Origin: Alteromonadales bacterium alter-6D02
GTDB taxonomy: Bacteria > Pseudomonadota > Gammaproteobacteria > Enterobacterales > Psychrobiaceae
NCBI GenBank assembly: GCA_002835545.1
Contig: PIZK01000005.1
Coordinates: 1 to 64,000 of the forward strand
Reading direction: 5' to 3'
Length of the DNA: 64,000 nucleotides
Part shown: piece by piece, positions 8,174 through 17,992 of the stretch
How positions within the stretch are numbered: the first letter of the stretch is position 1
How the letters are laid out: each line of letters begins with the position of its first letter
Notes under the pieces: generated by a model
The model's input: only the letters and a program-made list of their open reading frames with translations
Database searches by the model: none
What the model was told of the DNA's origin: nothing
Program-made: the position numbers and the translations under genes

Positions 8174-11100
8174 ATGAACCTATCACAGAAATTTTGTTGT
8201 CTCAGTTTTCTTCTTTTTATGGGGGGCCTTAGTCTATTCCCTACTAAAACATTAGCTGAGAACGCACAATTTACTCTTCAGCAAGGGCCCGTTAGCTCTG
8301 CGAAGTATACCTATTTTGGTCCTGAACAAGGACTAACGAAACCCACAGTGACTAATATTGTTCAAGACAACAATGACTTTCTTTGGTTAGGTAGTTTAGG
8401 TGGCGTGAGTCGTTTTGATGGAACAAATTTCAAGCTATTTAATAAAGAAAACAGTGCACTTTCAGATAATTATATTAGAACCCAATACGTTGATAGCAAA
8501 GGGCAACTGTGGGTTGGAACTGATAATGGCTTAAATCTTTATTTACCTTCTCAAGAAGACTTCTTACACAAGCCATTTAACTTAGCGGATCAAGAAATTT
8601 TAAGTATTTATGAAGATAGTAAGGGTAATTTATGGGTAGGGACAAAAACAGGCTTACATAAATACGATTTTGACAGTGAGCAATTTGAATTGCAGAACTT
8701 TCATTTTAAAAATGAAAGCCACTCAGTGAAGGAAGTGAAGACAATTTATCAGGCCAATAATGACTTATTGTGGTTATCAAGTCGACTTGGGGTGAATTAT
8801 ATTATTGACTTAAAAGGAAATGCTTTAAAAGAGATTAATAACTCAAGTGTTCCAAACGGTACTATAAACGAAGTTGTAGGTGACGGTAGTTCACTTTATT
8901 TAATATACAAACGTAAGATTGTTCGATATAGCAATAACTCCTTTGCAACAGTTTTACAGTTAAATGATGATGAGTCCGGTGAGCTTTTTTCGGGAGCGTT
9001 CGATAATGATCATCGCCTATGGGTGGGCTCTTCAAACGGAATAACAAAGTACAAAGTATCAAATCAACAATTAGAAGTTTTAGAGAGGCTTAATAATAGT
9101 CAAACTGTTCATAGTGTTTTAAAAGATAAATATGGCACGGTGTGGTTTGGCACAAATGTTAGTGGGTTAGTAAAGCATACTGAGCAGAGCCATTATTTTA
9201 AAGACCTTAGCTCAATTGGGAGTGAACCAGAACAAGAAGCAATTTGGTCTCTTGAAGAGGATATGAATGGTGACGTATGGAGTGCGAGTAACTCGTCGAT
9301 GATAAGGAGACTTAGTTTAGATTCTGAAAAAATTACACTGTTCGAAACTAATATGCAAGGAACAAAAACATTAGCGTTCGATAATGAAAATTACCTTTTC
9401 GTTGGTGGTGATAGTGGTTTATATCGATTTGATATTCGCGCTTCTAGTTTTGCTGAATCTAAGAAACTGATATCAGATAAAGAAGTGACATATATAGTTA
9501 TTGTTGATGATTTCCTTTACTTTGGATCATGGGGGGATGGGCTATACCGAGTTTCGCTTAACGAACATTTAAATATTGAAGGTGGACAGTTATTTAGTGA
9601 GCAACCTGCAGCACCTAAGCCTCTTGAAAGCGTTTTAGGTGATATAGAAGCCACTACTTATGTGACTACACTGACATCTCATGAGAAGAATATATATATT
9701 GGTACATTCCAGGGGCTGATTATTGCTGACTTGGAAAGGCGAAAATCTATTGAGTCTCATTTACTTAAGGGGAAAACGGTTAGCTTTGTGCACGTAAATC
9801 CGCGCGGTATCTATGTTGCAACCACCTCGGATGGTATTTACTTATTAGATTATGAAACTTTAGAACAGAAAAATCACTTTGCTGCTCCCTCCTTGTTAGC
9901 TCGTAACATATATTCTGTATTAGTTGATGATTTTGGCAGGTTATGGCTTTCAACAGATCAGGGGATCAGTCGAGTTAATGAAGACAATTCAATAGAGCAC
10001 TTTAACAAAGCTGACGGGTTGTTGGGCACCGACTTTAATGATAATAGTGCTCTTTTAGCGTCAAATGGGCTTCTCTTCTTTGGCGGTGTCAGTGGGCTGA
10101 ATTTCATCGATAGCACAACTAAAGAAGGTGAGAAGGTTTTAGATGCTCATCTCTTATTTACAGATTTTAATTTGTTTAACCGTGACGTGAAAATTGGAGA
10201 AGTAGAGGGGCAGCTTACACGCCTCCAGCGCTCGATTATTGAGAGCGATTTGGTGACCTTAAATTATAGCGACTACCCATTTGAGTTTACTTACAACTTA
10301 ATTAATTATCCTCGACCGGACAAAGTTTCTTATCGCTACATGATTAAAGGGGTTGATGTCGACTGGATACCAAGTAAATCAACAAGAACAGCTACATATA
10401 CAAACCTAAACTTTGGCACTTACACCTTAGAAGTTGAGGCTTTTCTAAATAATGGCTCTGAAAAGGTTGCCTCTAAGTCAGTAGAAGTTAACATTTTACC
10501 GCCGTTATGGTTATCTAAATACGCACTGTTTAGCTATATCGCTATTATAATTATCATTGCCATCATCATTATACGAGTTGTTCAACAGCGCCGTGAATCT
10601 GCATTTAAATTAAAGCAGAGCAAAGAAAGACTTGAGCTTTCCTTGTGGGGAAGTGGTGACCTGATGTGGGATTGGGACTTAATCACTAACAAGGTCTACC
10701 GTACCAAGCATTGGCAACCTTTTGATTATGAGGGTTTGAAGGATTCATCTTATGAAAAAATTCATCCAAATGACCGCGACCATGTAATCACTTTATTAAT
10801 GGAACATATCAAAGGCGATAGTGAATTTTTTGAAGCTAACTATCGAATAAAACGCCATGATGAACCAAATAAATGGGTATGGATTGTTGACCGAGCTAAA
10901 GTGGTCTCACGTGCAATAGATGGCAAAGCGACGCGTATTGCTGGCACTATTCGAGACGTTACTGCATTGAAAGACGCTGAGCTAAGGCTTAACTTACAAG
11001 CTGATGTAATGGAAAATATCTCCGATGCAATTTATATTTTAGATCTAGAATTTAATGTCGTTGATGTAAATAAGTCCTTTGAAAAAATTACTGGGCTATC

Positions 11101-12655
11101 TCCTGAAAATGTCATCGGTAATAAACGTATCTTTAATACTTACCCTGGTGGCGTTACAGAGCAAATTCAAGCAAGGCTCGCTCAAGGGATTGATTGGGAT
11201 GGTGAAGTTAAAACGCTTAAAGCTAATGGTAAGTATTGTTACGTAGAGTTACACTTCACTTCAATGCGTGATGGTGATGATGAGGTGAGTCATTATGTTG
11301 CAGCCTTTTCAGATATTACCAACCGTAAAGAGACGGAAGAAGAGCTTCGAAACCTATCTAATATTGACCCTCTGACCCAGCTTCCAAACCGCTCTTATTT
11401 TCAATATGCTCATCGTAATTTGATTAGACGTAAAGAGCCACATGCTCTCCTCACTATGGATATTGATAATTTTAAGAAAATCAATGACTCAATGGGGCAT
11501 GATGAAGGCGATAAGCTGCTGTGTATGATCGCTGAACGTATTGACCAAGAGATCAATTGTCAGCACCTTCTTTGCCGCCTCGGAGGCGATGAGTTTGCCG
11601 TTCTTTTAGAAGATATCGATCAAATTAGTACGATTACCCAAGTGCTTTATGAAATAGAAAACTCAATGCAGGCTCCATTCTATCTGGCAAGTCAGGTACT
11701 TGTGATGAGTTGTAGTGTTGGTGTTGCAATTTATCCGAATGATGGTGAAACCGCGGAAAATATGTTGCAAAGTTCTGATACTGCCATGTACCACGCTAAA
11801 TCTGAAACAGGGTTTAGCTATCAATTCTTTAGTTCCTCGATGAATGATTCAGCGGTACGCCGTTTACAAGTTGAAAGTATGATCAGACAAGCATTAAAAA
11901 ATGATTGGTTTGAAGTGTACTACCAACCTAAAATTGATATTGAAACAAAGGAAGTTTCAGGTATGGAGGCCTTAGTCAGACTAATTCACCCGGAGCTAGG
12001 TATAGTTAGCCCTAATGAATTTATTCCGATAGCAGAAGACACGGGATTGATTATTGCAATAGGTGAAAAAGTATTAGAAAAAGCATGTTTTGCAACCCAG
12101 CAATGGCGGAAAAATGGCTTATTTAATGGGCGTGTGGCAGTTAATCTCGCTGCAAAACAGTTTGCACAAGAAGATTTACTACAACGAATTGAACATACGT
12201 TAGCGTGCGCTCAATTACCTCAGGAGAACTTAGAGCTAGAGATAACTGAAGGTACCGTCATTGAAGACCCTGAGCTCGCTATTGCAACGATGGAAAAATT
12301 GACGAGTAAAGGTATCCATTTGGCGTTAGATGACTTTGGAACGGGTTACTCATCACTGAGTTATTTAAAACGCTTCCCGATTCACACTTTAAAAATCGAC
12401 AAAGCATTTATTGACGATTTAGCCGTTGAAAAAGGCGAGAGCCATATGGTGGCGTCAATAATATCTATTGCTCATAATATGGGGCTTTCCGTTGTTGCCG
12501 AAGGTGTTGAGGATAAAGATCAGCTACAAGCACTGTCTTTACTGGGTTGTGAAACTGTTCAAGGCTTTTATTTCTCAAGGCCACTCTCAGAGCAAGATTT
12601 TACTTCATTTTTATTAAAAAGAGCGTCTTTGACACAGAAAGAGTTTTATAGCTAA
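8174..12655 (+). CDS. Propeller-sensing PAS-GGDEF-EAL cyclic-di-GMP enzyme
   Basis: A 1493-aa membrane signalling protein. A signal peptide (1-28) precedes periplasmic two-component-regulator propeller repeats (about 40-690, recurrent LWVGT/LWLGS motifs), a Y_Y_Y domain (about 705-770), one membrane helix (about 784-806), two PAS domains (about 815-935 and 940-1052), GGDEF and EAL. GGDEF is intact at 1137-1141, with no RxxD inhibitory site at the usual distance. EAL is intact (EAL at 1265-1267, DDFGTGYSSL, KIDKAFI, AEGVED, VQGF), so phosphodiesterase activity is likely and cyclase activity possible. Propeller plus Y_Y_Y sensors usually detect extracellular compounds, often glycans; the ligand here is unknown. 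The gene is probably monocistronic. Confidence 0.93.
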   Translation: MNLSQKFCCLSFLLFMGGLSLFPTKTLAENAQFTLQQGPVSSAKYTYFGPEQGLTKPTVTNIVQDNNDFLWLGSLGGVSRFDGTNFKLFNKENSALSDNYIRTQYVDSKGQLWVGTDNGLNLYLPSQEDFLHKPFNLADQEILSIYEDSKGNLWVGTKTGLHKYDFDSEQFELQNFHFKNESHSVKEVKTIYQANNDLLWLSSRLGVNYIIDLKGNALKEINNSSVPNGTINEVVGDGSSLYLIYKRKIVRYSNNSFATVLQLNDDESGELFSGAFDNDHRLWVGSSNGITKYKVSNQQLEVLERLNNSQTVHSVLKDKYGTVWFGTNVSGLVKHTEQSHYFKDLSSIGSEPEQEAIWSLEEDMNGDVWSASNSSMIRRLSLDSEKITLFETNMQGTKTLAFDNENYLFVGGDSGLYRFDIRASSFAESKKLISDKEVTYIVIVDDFLYFGSWGDGLYRVSLNEHLNIEGGQLFSEQPAAPKPLESVLGDIEATTYVTTLTSHEKNIYIGTFQGLIIADLERRKSIESHLLKGKTVSFVHVNPRGIYVATTSDGIYLLDYETLEQKNHFAAPSLLARNIYSVLVDDFGRLWLSTDQGISRVNEDNSIEHFNKADGLLGTDFNDNSALLASNGLLFFGGVSGLNFIDSTTKEGEKVLDAHLLFTDFNLFNRDVKIGEVEGQLTRLQRSIIESDLVTLNYSDYPFEFTYNLINYPRPDKVSYRYMIKGVDVDWIPSKSTRTATYTNLNFGTYTLEVEAFLNNGSEKVASKSVEVNILPPLWLSKYALFSYIAIIIIIAIIIIRVVQQRRESAFKLKQSKERLELSLWGSGDLMWDWDLITNKVYRTKHWQPFDYEGLKDSSYEKIHPNDRDHVITLLMEHIKGDSEFFEANYRIKRHDEPNKWVWIVDRAKVVSRAIDGKATRIAGTIRDVTALKDAELRLNLQADVMENISDAIYILDLEFNVVDVNKSFEKITGLSPENVIGNKRIFNTYPGGVTEQIQARLAQGIDWDGEVKTLKANGKYCYVELHFTSMRDGDDEVSHYVAAFSDITNRKETEEELRNLSNIDPLTQLPNRSYFQYAHRNLIRRKEPHALLTMDIDNFKKINDSMGHDEGDKLLCMIAERIDQEINCQHLLCRLGGDEFAVLLEDIDQISTITQVLYEIENSMQAPFYLASQVLVMSCSVGVAIYPNDGETAENMLQSSDTAMYHAKSETGFSYQFFSSSMNDSAVRRLQVESMIRQALKNDWFEVYYQPKIDIETKEVSGMEALVRLIHPELGIVSPNEFIPIAEDTGLIIAIGEKVLEKACFATQQWRKNGLFNGRVAVNLAAKQFAQEDLLQRIEHTLACAQLPQENLELEITEGTVIEDPELAIATMEKLTSKGIHLALDDFGTGYSSLSYLKRFPIHTLKIDKAFIDDLAVEKGESHMVASIISIAHNMGLSVVAEGVEDKDQLQALSLLGCETVQGFYFSRPLSEQDFTSFLLKRASLTQKEFYS

Positions 12656-12740
12656 GCTTTTGAAAACTGGCATGGTATTCGCATTTATTTAATCGTTATA
12701 ACAAAAAATTGACAATTAAATAACTTTTTAAGGGATACTT

Positions 12741-12983
12741 ATGAAATCTTTATTATTAACTTCAGTGTTAGGTTTATCTTTAGTTTCTTCAGCTGCGTTT
12801 GCTACTTCACTTTCTGGGGAAAACTCTGCATGGCGTAAAGCGGATGCAAAACCTTCAGTAGAAGCTAAAATAGAAGAAAAGCAGAGCTGGCGTGCGATTA
12901 GCATTAAGCCTGTTGAGACGAGTGACCAAGCAAAAGAAGCTGAAGCTTGGCGCAAAATTAAAGCTTGGCGTAAAATCAAGTAA
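12741..12983 (+). CDS. Small secreted peptide with repeated Trp-Arg motifs
   Basis: An 80-aa product that I do not recognise. A clear signal peptide (MKSLLLTSVLGLSLVSSAAFA) would be cleaved after AFA, leaving about 59 residues with four Trp-Arg units: AWRK, SWRA, AWRKIK and AWRKIK. The last two are encoded by a near-perfect 15-bp tandem duplication. The mature peptide is mildly cationic, most strongly at its C-terminus. The ribosome-binding site AAGGGA is well placed, and a textbook terminator follows, so it is a real monocistronic gene. Its upstream neighbour is the c-di-GMP enzyme, 85 bp away. Function is unknown. Confidence 0.75.
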   Translation: MKSLLLTSVLGLSLVSSAAFATSLSGENSAWRKADAKPSVEAKIEEKQSWRAISIKPVETSDQAKEAEAWRKIKAWRKIK

Positions 12984-13002
12984 GACGCTTCGCGAAATTG
13001 AT

Positions 13003-13027
13003 AGAGCCTTTCGAGGCTCTTTTTTTT
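13003..13027 (+). terminator. Rho-independent terminator of the WR-repeat peptide gene
   Basis: A 7-bp stem AGAGCCT / AGGCTCT with a TTCG loop is followed by seven T. It lies 20 bp after the stop codon. Confidence 0.9.
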
Positions 13028-13057
13028 GCTTTAAATTATACCGTGGCAAGCTTTTAC

Positions 13058-14182
13058 CTAGTTTGCCGGAAAAAATGAGCCCAAAACTGCCGCTTTTTTG
13101 GCACCTGTAACTCGTGGCAGATTACCCGTCAATTTATTGTTAAAACAATAGGCTAACCAAGCAAAAGCGATTGCTTCAACCCATTGTGGATCTATGCCTG
13201 CTACTTCAGTTGATTGTATCTTCGTATTCGGAAGCAATCGAGATAGTCGCTTGATTAAATGAATATTAAAAACACCGCCACCACAGATGTATATCTGATT
13301 TGGGGTTCCTATTCCCTTAATATCTTGAGCAATAGACGCGGCAGTTAATTCGCAAAGCGTTGCTTGAATATCGCTGGCTGATAATCGGGAATAATTTAAT
13401 AAATGCTTATCTAACCATGCTAAGTTAAATAGCTCTCGCCCAGTACTTTTTGGGGCTGCTAGTTTAAAGTAAGGCTCTTGTCGCATTTGTTGTAATAAAG
13501 CCTCATTTACCTTGCCAGATGCTGCCCAAGCCCCTTGAGAATCAAAGCTTTCACTAGGGTGATGCTTGTTGTGCCATAAGTCTAATAAGGTATTGCCAGG
13601 GCCTGTATCAAAGCCACAAACATCACTTGTTTCTCTGCCGAGCCAAGTAATATTTGCAATACCACCGATGTTGAGAATTACTCTACTTTGGTTTGGCTCA
13701 TGAAATACAGTTTGGTGAAATGCCGGTACTAAAGGTGCGCCTTGCCCCCCTAATGCAATATCTTTTCGCCGAAAATCAGCGATAGTATCGATGCCGGTGA
13801 GCACTGATATTGTATTGGGATCACCGATTTGAATGGTGAAGGGGTGGCTCTCGTTGGGCATATGCCTAACCGTTTGTCCATGTGAACCAATTGCAATTAC
13901 GTCTTCAGGGGTTAAGTTTACTTTTTTGAGTAACTCATTGGTTGTTTGTGCAAAGAGTTCCCCACAAGCTCGATCGCATTGTCCTAATAAATTAATATCT
14001 TGGGTCGAGGGTTTGGATAGGTGGTGAAGTTTTTCTAATAACTCATTAGGGATTTCTTTGGAATGTGAGCTAACTAAAGATGGCTTGCCATTGTTAAAGC
14101 AGACAAGCGCTGCATCAACACCATCCATACTAGTGCCGGACATCAGTCCGACATAGTATTGTCTAGAAGAGTCATTATTCAT
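13058..14182 (-). CDS. anmK: Anhydro-N-acetylmuramic acid kinase
   Basis: A 374-aa sugar kinase of the ASKHA fold that phosphorylates and opens 1,6-anhydro-MurNAc during peptidoglycan recycling in the cytoplasm. Visible motifs include the N-terminal GLMSGTSMDGVDAAL phosphate loop, GSHGQTVRH, and NIGGIANITWLG, with FDTGPGN and ICGGGVFN. The start overlaps the end of the upstream M23 peptidase gene by 8 bp, indicating a coupled two-gene cell-wall unit. Length is normal for the family. Confidence 0.96.
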   Translation of the reverse strand: MNNDSSRQYYVGLMSGTSMDGVDAALVCFNNGKPSLVSSHSKEIPNELLEKLHHLSKPSTQDINLLGQCDRACGELFAQTTNELLKKVNLTPEDVIAIGSHGQTVRHMPNESHPFTIQIGDPNTISVLTGIDTIADFRRKDIALGGQGAPLVPAFHQTVFHEPNQSRVILNIGGIANITWLGRETSDVCGFDTGPGNTLLDLWHNKHHPSESFDSQGAWAASGKVNEALLQQMRQEPYFKLAAPKSTGRELFNLAWLDKHLLNYSRLSASDIQATLCELTAASIAQDIKGIGTPNQIYICGGGVFNIHLIKRLSRLLPNTKIQSTEVAGIDPQWVEAIAFAWLAYCFNNKLTGNLPRVTGAKKAAVLGSFFPAN

Positions 14183-15602
14183 TGTTCGTTGCTAACATAA
14201 CTCTTTGATTAGCAGATAATTGCTCCATGCGATTTGACGCAATCGCTAAGAAAGCAGACTTTTCGTCTCTATCTATCGACTGTGATTTAGGCAATTTAAC
14301 GGTACGAGGATTACGGTGAGAGCCATTGACTAAGAATTCATAGTGTAAGTGAGCGCCGGTAACGCGGCCAGTTGCTCCCACATTACCAATACGTTGACCT
14401 TGTTTTACTTTTGCCCCTTTACGAACAAACTTTTTTGATAAATGAAGATATTTAGTGACGTACTTTTCACCGTGTTTAATAAATACGTAGTTACCATTGT
14501 ACTTATTGTATGCTGAAGCGATAACTGTTCCTGAGCCCGCAGCAACCACTGGGGTGCCCGTTTTTGCAGCATAATCGATACCATTATGCGCTTTGACGCG
14601 TCCGGTTACTGGGTGTAAGCGTCTAGGGTTAAAGTTTGAACTAATATATTTGAAGTTTACCGGTGCACGTAAAAACGCTTTACGCATACTACGCCCTGTT
14701 GCCGAATAATACTCTCCATCGGTATGTCGAATAGCTTGATAGCTTCGGCCCTGGTTAATGAATTCGGCGGCTAAAATTTTTCCAGTTTTTACTTCAACAC
14801 CATCGAGATATTTTGTCTCATAGACGAGGCTAAAATGATCGCCTTGACGAATGTCTAAACCAAAATCAATATCCCAACCAAAAATGTTGGCTAAATTCAT
14901 GATAACTGAAGCTTCAAGGCCAGCGTCTACGGCAGCATTCCAGAAGTTTGAGTTAATGGTTGCACTGGCAATTCGTTCTCTGGTTTCTAAATCTTTAGTT
15001 ACTTTTTCTACAGTAAACTTATCATCCACTTTAGTAATTTCTAAAGTATTGATGATGTCTTGTTGGTATTTTAGCTTAACTAATTCTTGTTCGCTGTTAG
15101 CACCAAAGTGGATAACTTGCCCCGGCATAATTTTTCTTAATGCGCTAGTGGCCTTACCTAAGCTAGTAATTTTATGTAATGTTTTGGCACTAAAACCTGC
15201 GCGATTAAAGATTAAAGCAAGGTTATCTCCAGATTTGACCTTGACCTTTTTCCAATGTAACGAATCCATTTGTTTAAGTGCTGTGCCTGACGGTTCAACC
15301 TTTGTTGTTGAGTTTGCTAATACCTCAGTACTTCTATGGGGTATTGCTTGTGGTGTTACGTGACTAGGCGCTTCAGGTAAGCGACTCATTGGGGCTAAAG
15401 AAGAACCTGCCGTTGGAGCGATATTCGTAGTGGGTACATCGACAGTATAGCGCTTTGCTACTTCTAGCGTGCTAGCAGAATCGGTTGACTTTGAGGCTTT
15501 AGCATTATCGCTCGGCAATAAAAATAAAAAACCAGTGACCACAGAAACCGCGATAAGTAACTGTTTATGACGAAGAGGTAACCGCTGGTATAAATGAGTC
15601 AT
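14175..15602 (-). CDS. M23-family murein endopeptidase (MepM-like)
   Basis: A 475-aa LytM-type metalloprotease expected to cut peptide cross-links in periplasmic murein. An N-terminal anchor or signal segment (about 12-30) is followed by a Ser/Thr/Pro-rich linker, a LysM/OapA-like region (WKKVKVKSGDNLALIFNRAG, about 118-137) and the peptidase domain. There the zinc-ligand pattern HNGIDYAAKTGTPV and the HLHYEF motif are intact, so activity is expected. It is divergent from tyrS and translationally overlaps anmK, the arrangement common in this order of bacteria. Confidence 0.93.
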   Translation of the reverse strand: MTHLYQRLPLRHKQLLIAVSVVTGFLFLLPSDNAKASKSTDSASTLEVAKRYTVDVPTTNIAPTAGSSLAPMSRLPEAPSHVTPQAIPHRSTEVLANSTTKVEPSGTALKQMDSLHWKKVKVKSGDNLALIFNRAGFSAKTLHKITSLGKATSALRKIMPGQVIHFGANSEQELVKLKYQQDIINTLEITKVDDKFTVEKVTKDLETRERIASATINSNFWNAAVDAGLEASVIMNLANIFGWDIDFGLDIRQGDHFSLVYETKYLDGVEVKTGKILAAEFINQGRSYQAIRHTDGEYYSATGRSMRKAFLRAPVNFKYISSNFNPRRLHPVTGRVKAHNGIDYAAKTGTPVVAAGSGTVIASAYNKYNGNYVFIKHGEKYVTKYLHLSKKFVRKGAKVKQGQRIGNVGATGRVTGAHLHYEFLVNGSHRNPRTVKLPKSQSIDRDEKSAFLAIASNRMEQLSANQRVMLATNNE

Positions 15603-15828
15603 AACTTAAAATACAACCTTTAAATTAATATTTGAAAAGGGGGGCTATTTATACTCTATATAAGTTCTAATTAGCTTCTTAATAAAGTAAGATTACCAGC
15701 TTTATTTATAACCTTAAACCTACAACTCAGATTTGGGTCAAGAAAATGCTATATTTTTTAATATTTATAACATTTTTGTGCCATTTAGTCGCATTTTAGG
15801 TTTTATACAACATTCAGGAGAGCAGTGA

Positions 15829-17016
15829 ATGTCACAAGTAGCTGATGCACTGGCAGAGATTCAACGTGGTGCTGATGAAATTCTTGTTGAGCAAGAATTA
15901 ATTGAGAAACTAAAATTAGACCGCCCACTTCGTATTAAACTAGGTGCTGACCCTACCGCACCAGACATTCACTTAGGTCACACCGTTATTCTTAATAAGC
16001 TGCGCCAATTTCAGCAGTTAGGCCATGAGGTTACATTTCTTATTGGTGACTTCACCGCAATGGTTGGGGATCCAACGGGTAAGAATTCAACACGTCCTCC
16101 ACTGACTAAAGAGCAAGTTTTAAAGAATGCAGAATCTTATACTGAGCAAGTGTTTAAAATTCTCGACCCTAACAAAACTAAAATTGCATTTAACTCGACT
16201 TGGTTAGAGCAACTAGGTGCGGCAGGGATGATCAAGTTAGCATCAAACCAAACTGTTGCCCGCATGCTAGAGCGAGATGATTTTAAAAAGCGTTATGCCG
16301 GTGGTCAGCCAATCGCGATACATGAGTTTTTATACCCGTTACTGCAAGGTTGGGACTCAGTAGAAATGGAAACGGATGTTGAGCTTGGTGGTACAGATCA
16401 GAAGTTTAACTTACTAATGGGACGTGAACTACAAAAAGCCAATGGTCAAAAGCCGCAGTGCGTGGTAATGATGCCATTACTTGAAGGTTTAGACGGCGTT
16501 AAGAAAATGTCTAAATCTGCAAATAACTATATTGGTATTAATGACGCTCCATCTGAAATGTTTGGTAAAATCATGTCTATTTCAGATGTCTTAATGTGGC
16601 GCTATTATGAATTATTAAGCTTTAGACCGCTTAGTGAAGTCGAGCAATTTAAAGCCGATATCGCTGAAGGGGCTAATCCTCGTGATATTAAAATTGCTTT
16701 GGCTAAGGAAATTATTGCCCGTTTCCATACTGAAGAAGATGCTGAAAAAGCGCATCAAGAATTTATCAATCGTTTCCAGAAGAAAGCTATTCCAGATGAA
16801 ATGCCTGAATTGGATTTAGACGCGATGCCAATTCCAAATCTATTAAAAGAAGCTGGCTTAGTGACTAGTACATCTGAAGCGAACCGCATGATTAAGCAAG
16901 GTGCGGTCAAAATTGATAGTGAAAAATGTGCTGATAATAAATATCAAGCTGAAGTTGGTACCACCAAGGTTTACCAGGTCGGTAAGCGTAAGTTTGCACG
17001 GATCACTATAAAATAA
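15829..17016 (+). CDS. tyrS: Tyrosyl-tRNA synthetase
   Basis: A 395-aa class I aminoacyl-tRNA synthetase charging tRNA-Tyr. The HIGH-type motif is HLGHT (about residues 45-49), the KMSKS motif lies at about 225-229 (KKMSKSANN), and an S4-type RNA-binding domain occupies the C-terminus (about 330-395). The start ATG follows AGGAGAGC at good distance. The gene is single and ends with a strong terminator. Confidence 0.97.
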   Translation: MSQVADALAEIQRGADEILVEQELIEKLKLDRPLRIKLGADPTAPDIHLGHTVILNKLRQFQQLGHEVTFLIGDFTAMVGDPTGKNSTRPPLTKEQVLKNAESYTEQVFKILDPNKTKIAFNSTWLEQLGAAGMIKLASNQTVARMLERDDFKKRYAGGQPIAIHEFLYPLLQGWDSVEMETDVELGGTDQKFNLLMGRELQKANGQKPQCVVMMPLLEGLDGVKKMSKSANNYIGINDAPSEMFGKIMSISDVLMWRYYELLSFRPLSEVEQFKADIAEGANPRDIKIALAKEIIARFHTEEDAEKAHQEFINRFQKKAIPDEMPELDLDAMPIPNLLKEAGLVTSTSEANRMIKQGAVKIDSEKCADNKYQAEVGTTKVYQVGKRKFARITIK

Positions 17017-17045
17017 CGGTTAAGCTTGTTAAAGTCAGCCCGTTG

Positions 17046-17089
17046 AAAAGCCGGTTAATGATCCTAGTGATTGTTAATCGGCTTTTTTG
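17046..17089 (+). terminator. Terminator of tyrS
   Basis: A long stem AAAAGCCGgTTAA / TTAAtCGGCTTTT, broken by one G-T opposition, is followed by a T-run. It starts 30 bp after the stop codon. Confidence 0.88.
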
Positions 17090-17164
17090 TGCAATAAAAT
17101 CTCTAGCTCTCATGAAATAATGATGCTTTAATGATTACATTTACTGGTCAGTCCAGAGGTTGTT

Positions 17165-17965
17165 ATGGAATCAAGAGTCAAGGTTGAATATAGAGAAAAG
17201 ATAGCAATTGTTAGTCTTAATCGAGGTGAGAAATACAATGCGCTCGATATGGCCATGTTTGAAGCTATAACTAAAACTATCAATGAACTAAAACTAAATC
17301 GTGCCATTCGCGCAGTAATCCTCCGTGGCGAAGGTAAAGGCTTTTGCGCTGGCTTAGATATGCTTTCGGTAATGAAAAAGCCACTTAATGTTCCTAAACT
17401 GTTAAAAAAAGAGCAAGGGAATTTATCTAACTTAGCACAAGATGTTGGCTATTTATGGCGTTCAGTCCCTGTGCCTGTTATTGCAGTAACCCATGGTTCA
17501 TGTTTCGGTGGTGGAATGCAAATTGCTCTAGGGGCTGACTTTCGCTATTCAACCCCTGATTGTCGATTCTCAATAATGGAAGCTAAATGGGGGCTTATTC
17601 CTGATATGAGCTTAAGTGTTACTTTAAGGGAGTTAACACGTATTGATGTCGCTAAAGAACTAACAATGTCTGGTCGAGTTTTTGAAGCGTCAGAGGCGCT
17701 TGAACTCGGGTTAATTAGTAAAATTAGTGATGACCCTTTCCAAGAGGCTTTAGCCTTTGCTCACTCCCTGACTAAACGTTCCCCTGATGCTGTAATGTAT
17801 GCCAAGTCGTTATTTAATGAGACGTGGCTTAGCGATGAAGCCAGTGCCTTAGATTGTGAAACACGTTATCAAAAGAGACTGCTAGGACGCTGGAATCACT
17901 TGGTTGCAACGAGTAGAAACTTCTTTAAAAGCCCGCTAGGTTATAAAAAGCGTGATAAAAGTTAA
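17165..17965 (+). CDS. Crotonase/enoyl-CoA hydratase-family protein
   Basis: A 266-aa crotonase-fold enzyme. The oxyanion-hole segments FCAGLD and HGSCFGGGMQIALGADFR are visible, and the second catalytic region reads EAKWGLIPDMS. The Glu usual in classical hydratases is absent and an Asp (PDM) occupies the nearby position seen in dienoyl-CoA isomerase-like or other members. The exact reaction cannot be assigned. No other fatty-acid gene is adjacent, so the pathway is unclear. Confidence 0.88.
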   Translation: MESRVKVEYREKIAIVSLNRGEKYNALDMAMFEAITKTINELKLNRAIRAVILRGEGKGFCAGLDMLSVMKKPLNVPKLLKKEQGNLSNLAQDVGYLWRSVPVPVIAVTHGSCFGGGMQIALGADFRYSTPDCRFSIMEAKWGLIPDMSLSVTLRELTRIDVAKELTMSGRVFEASEALELGLISKISDDPFQEALAFAHSLTKRSPDAVMYAKSLFNETWLSDEASALDCETRYQKRLLGRWNHLVATSRNFFKSPLGYKKRDKS

Positions 17966-17992
17966 TACCACGCAATATAGTCTACATTCGAG

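Noticed and set aside
14851-15363. 170-codon plus-strand frame opposite the M23 peptidase
   Set aside because: It is antisense to an intact gene with full catalytic motifs, has no ribosome-binding site, and is a shadow frame.
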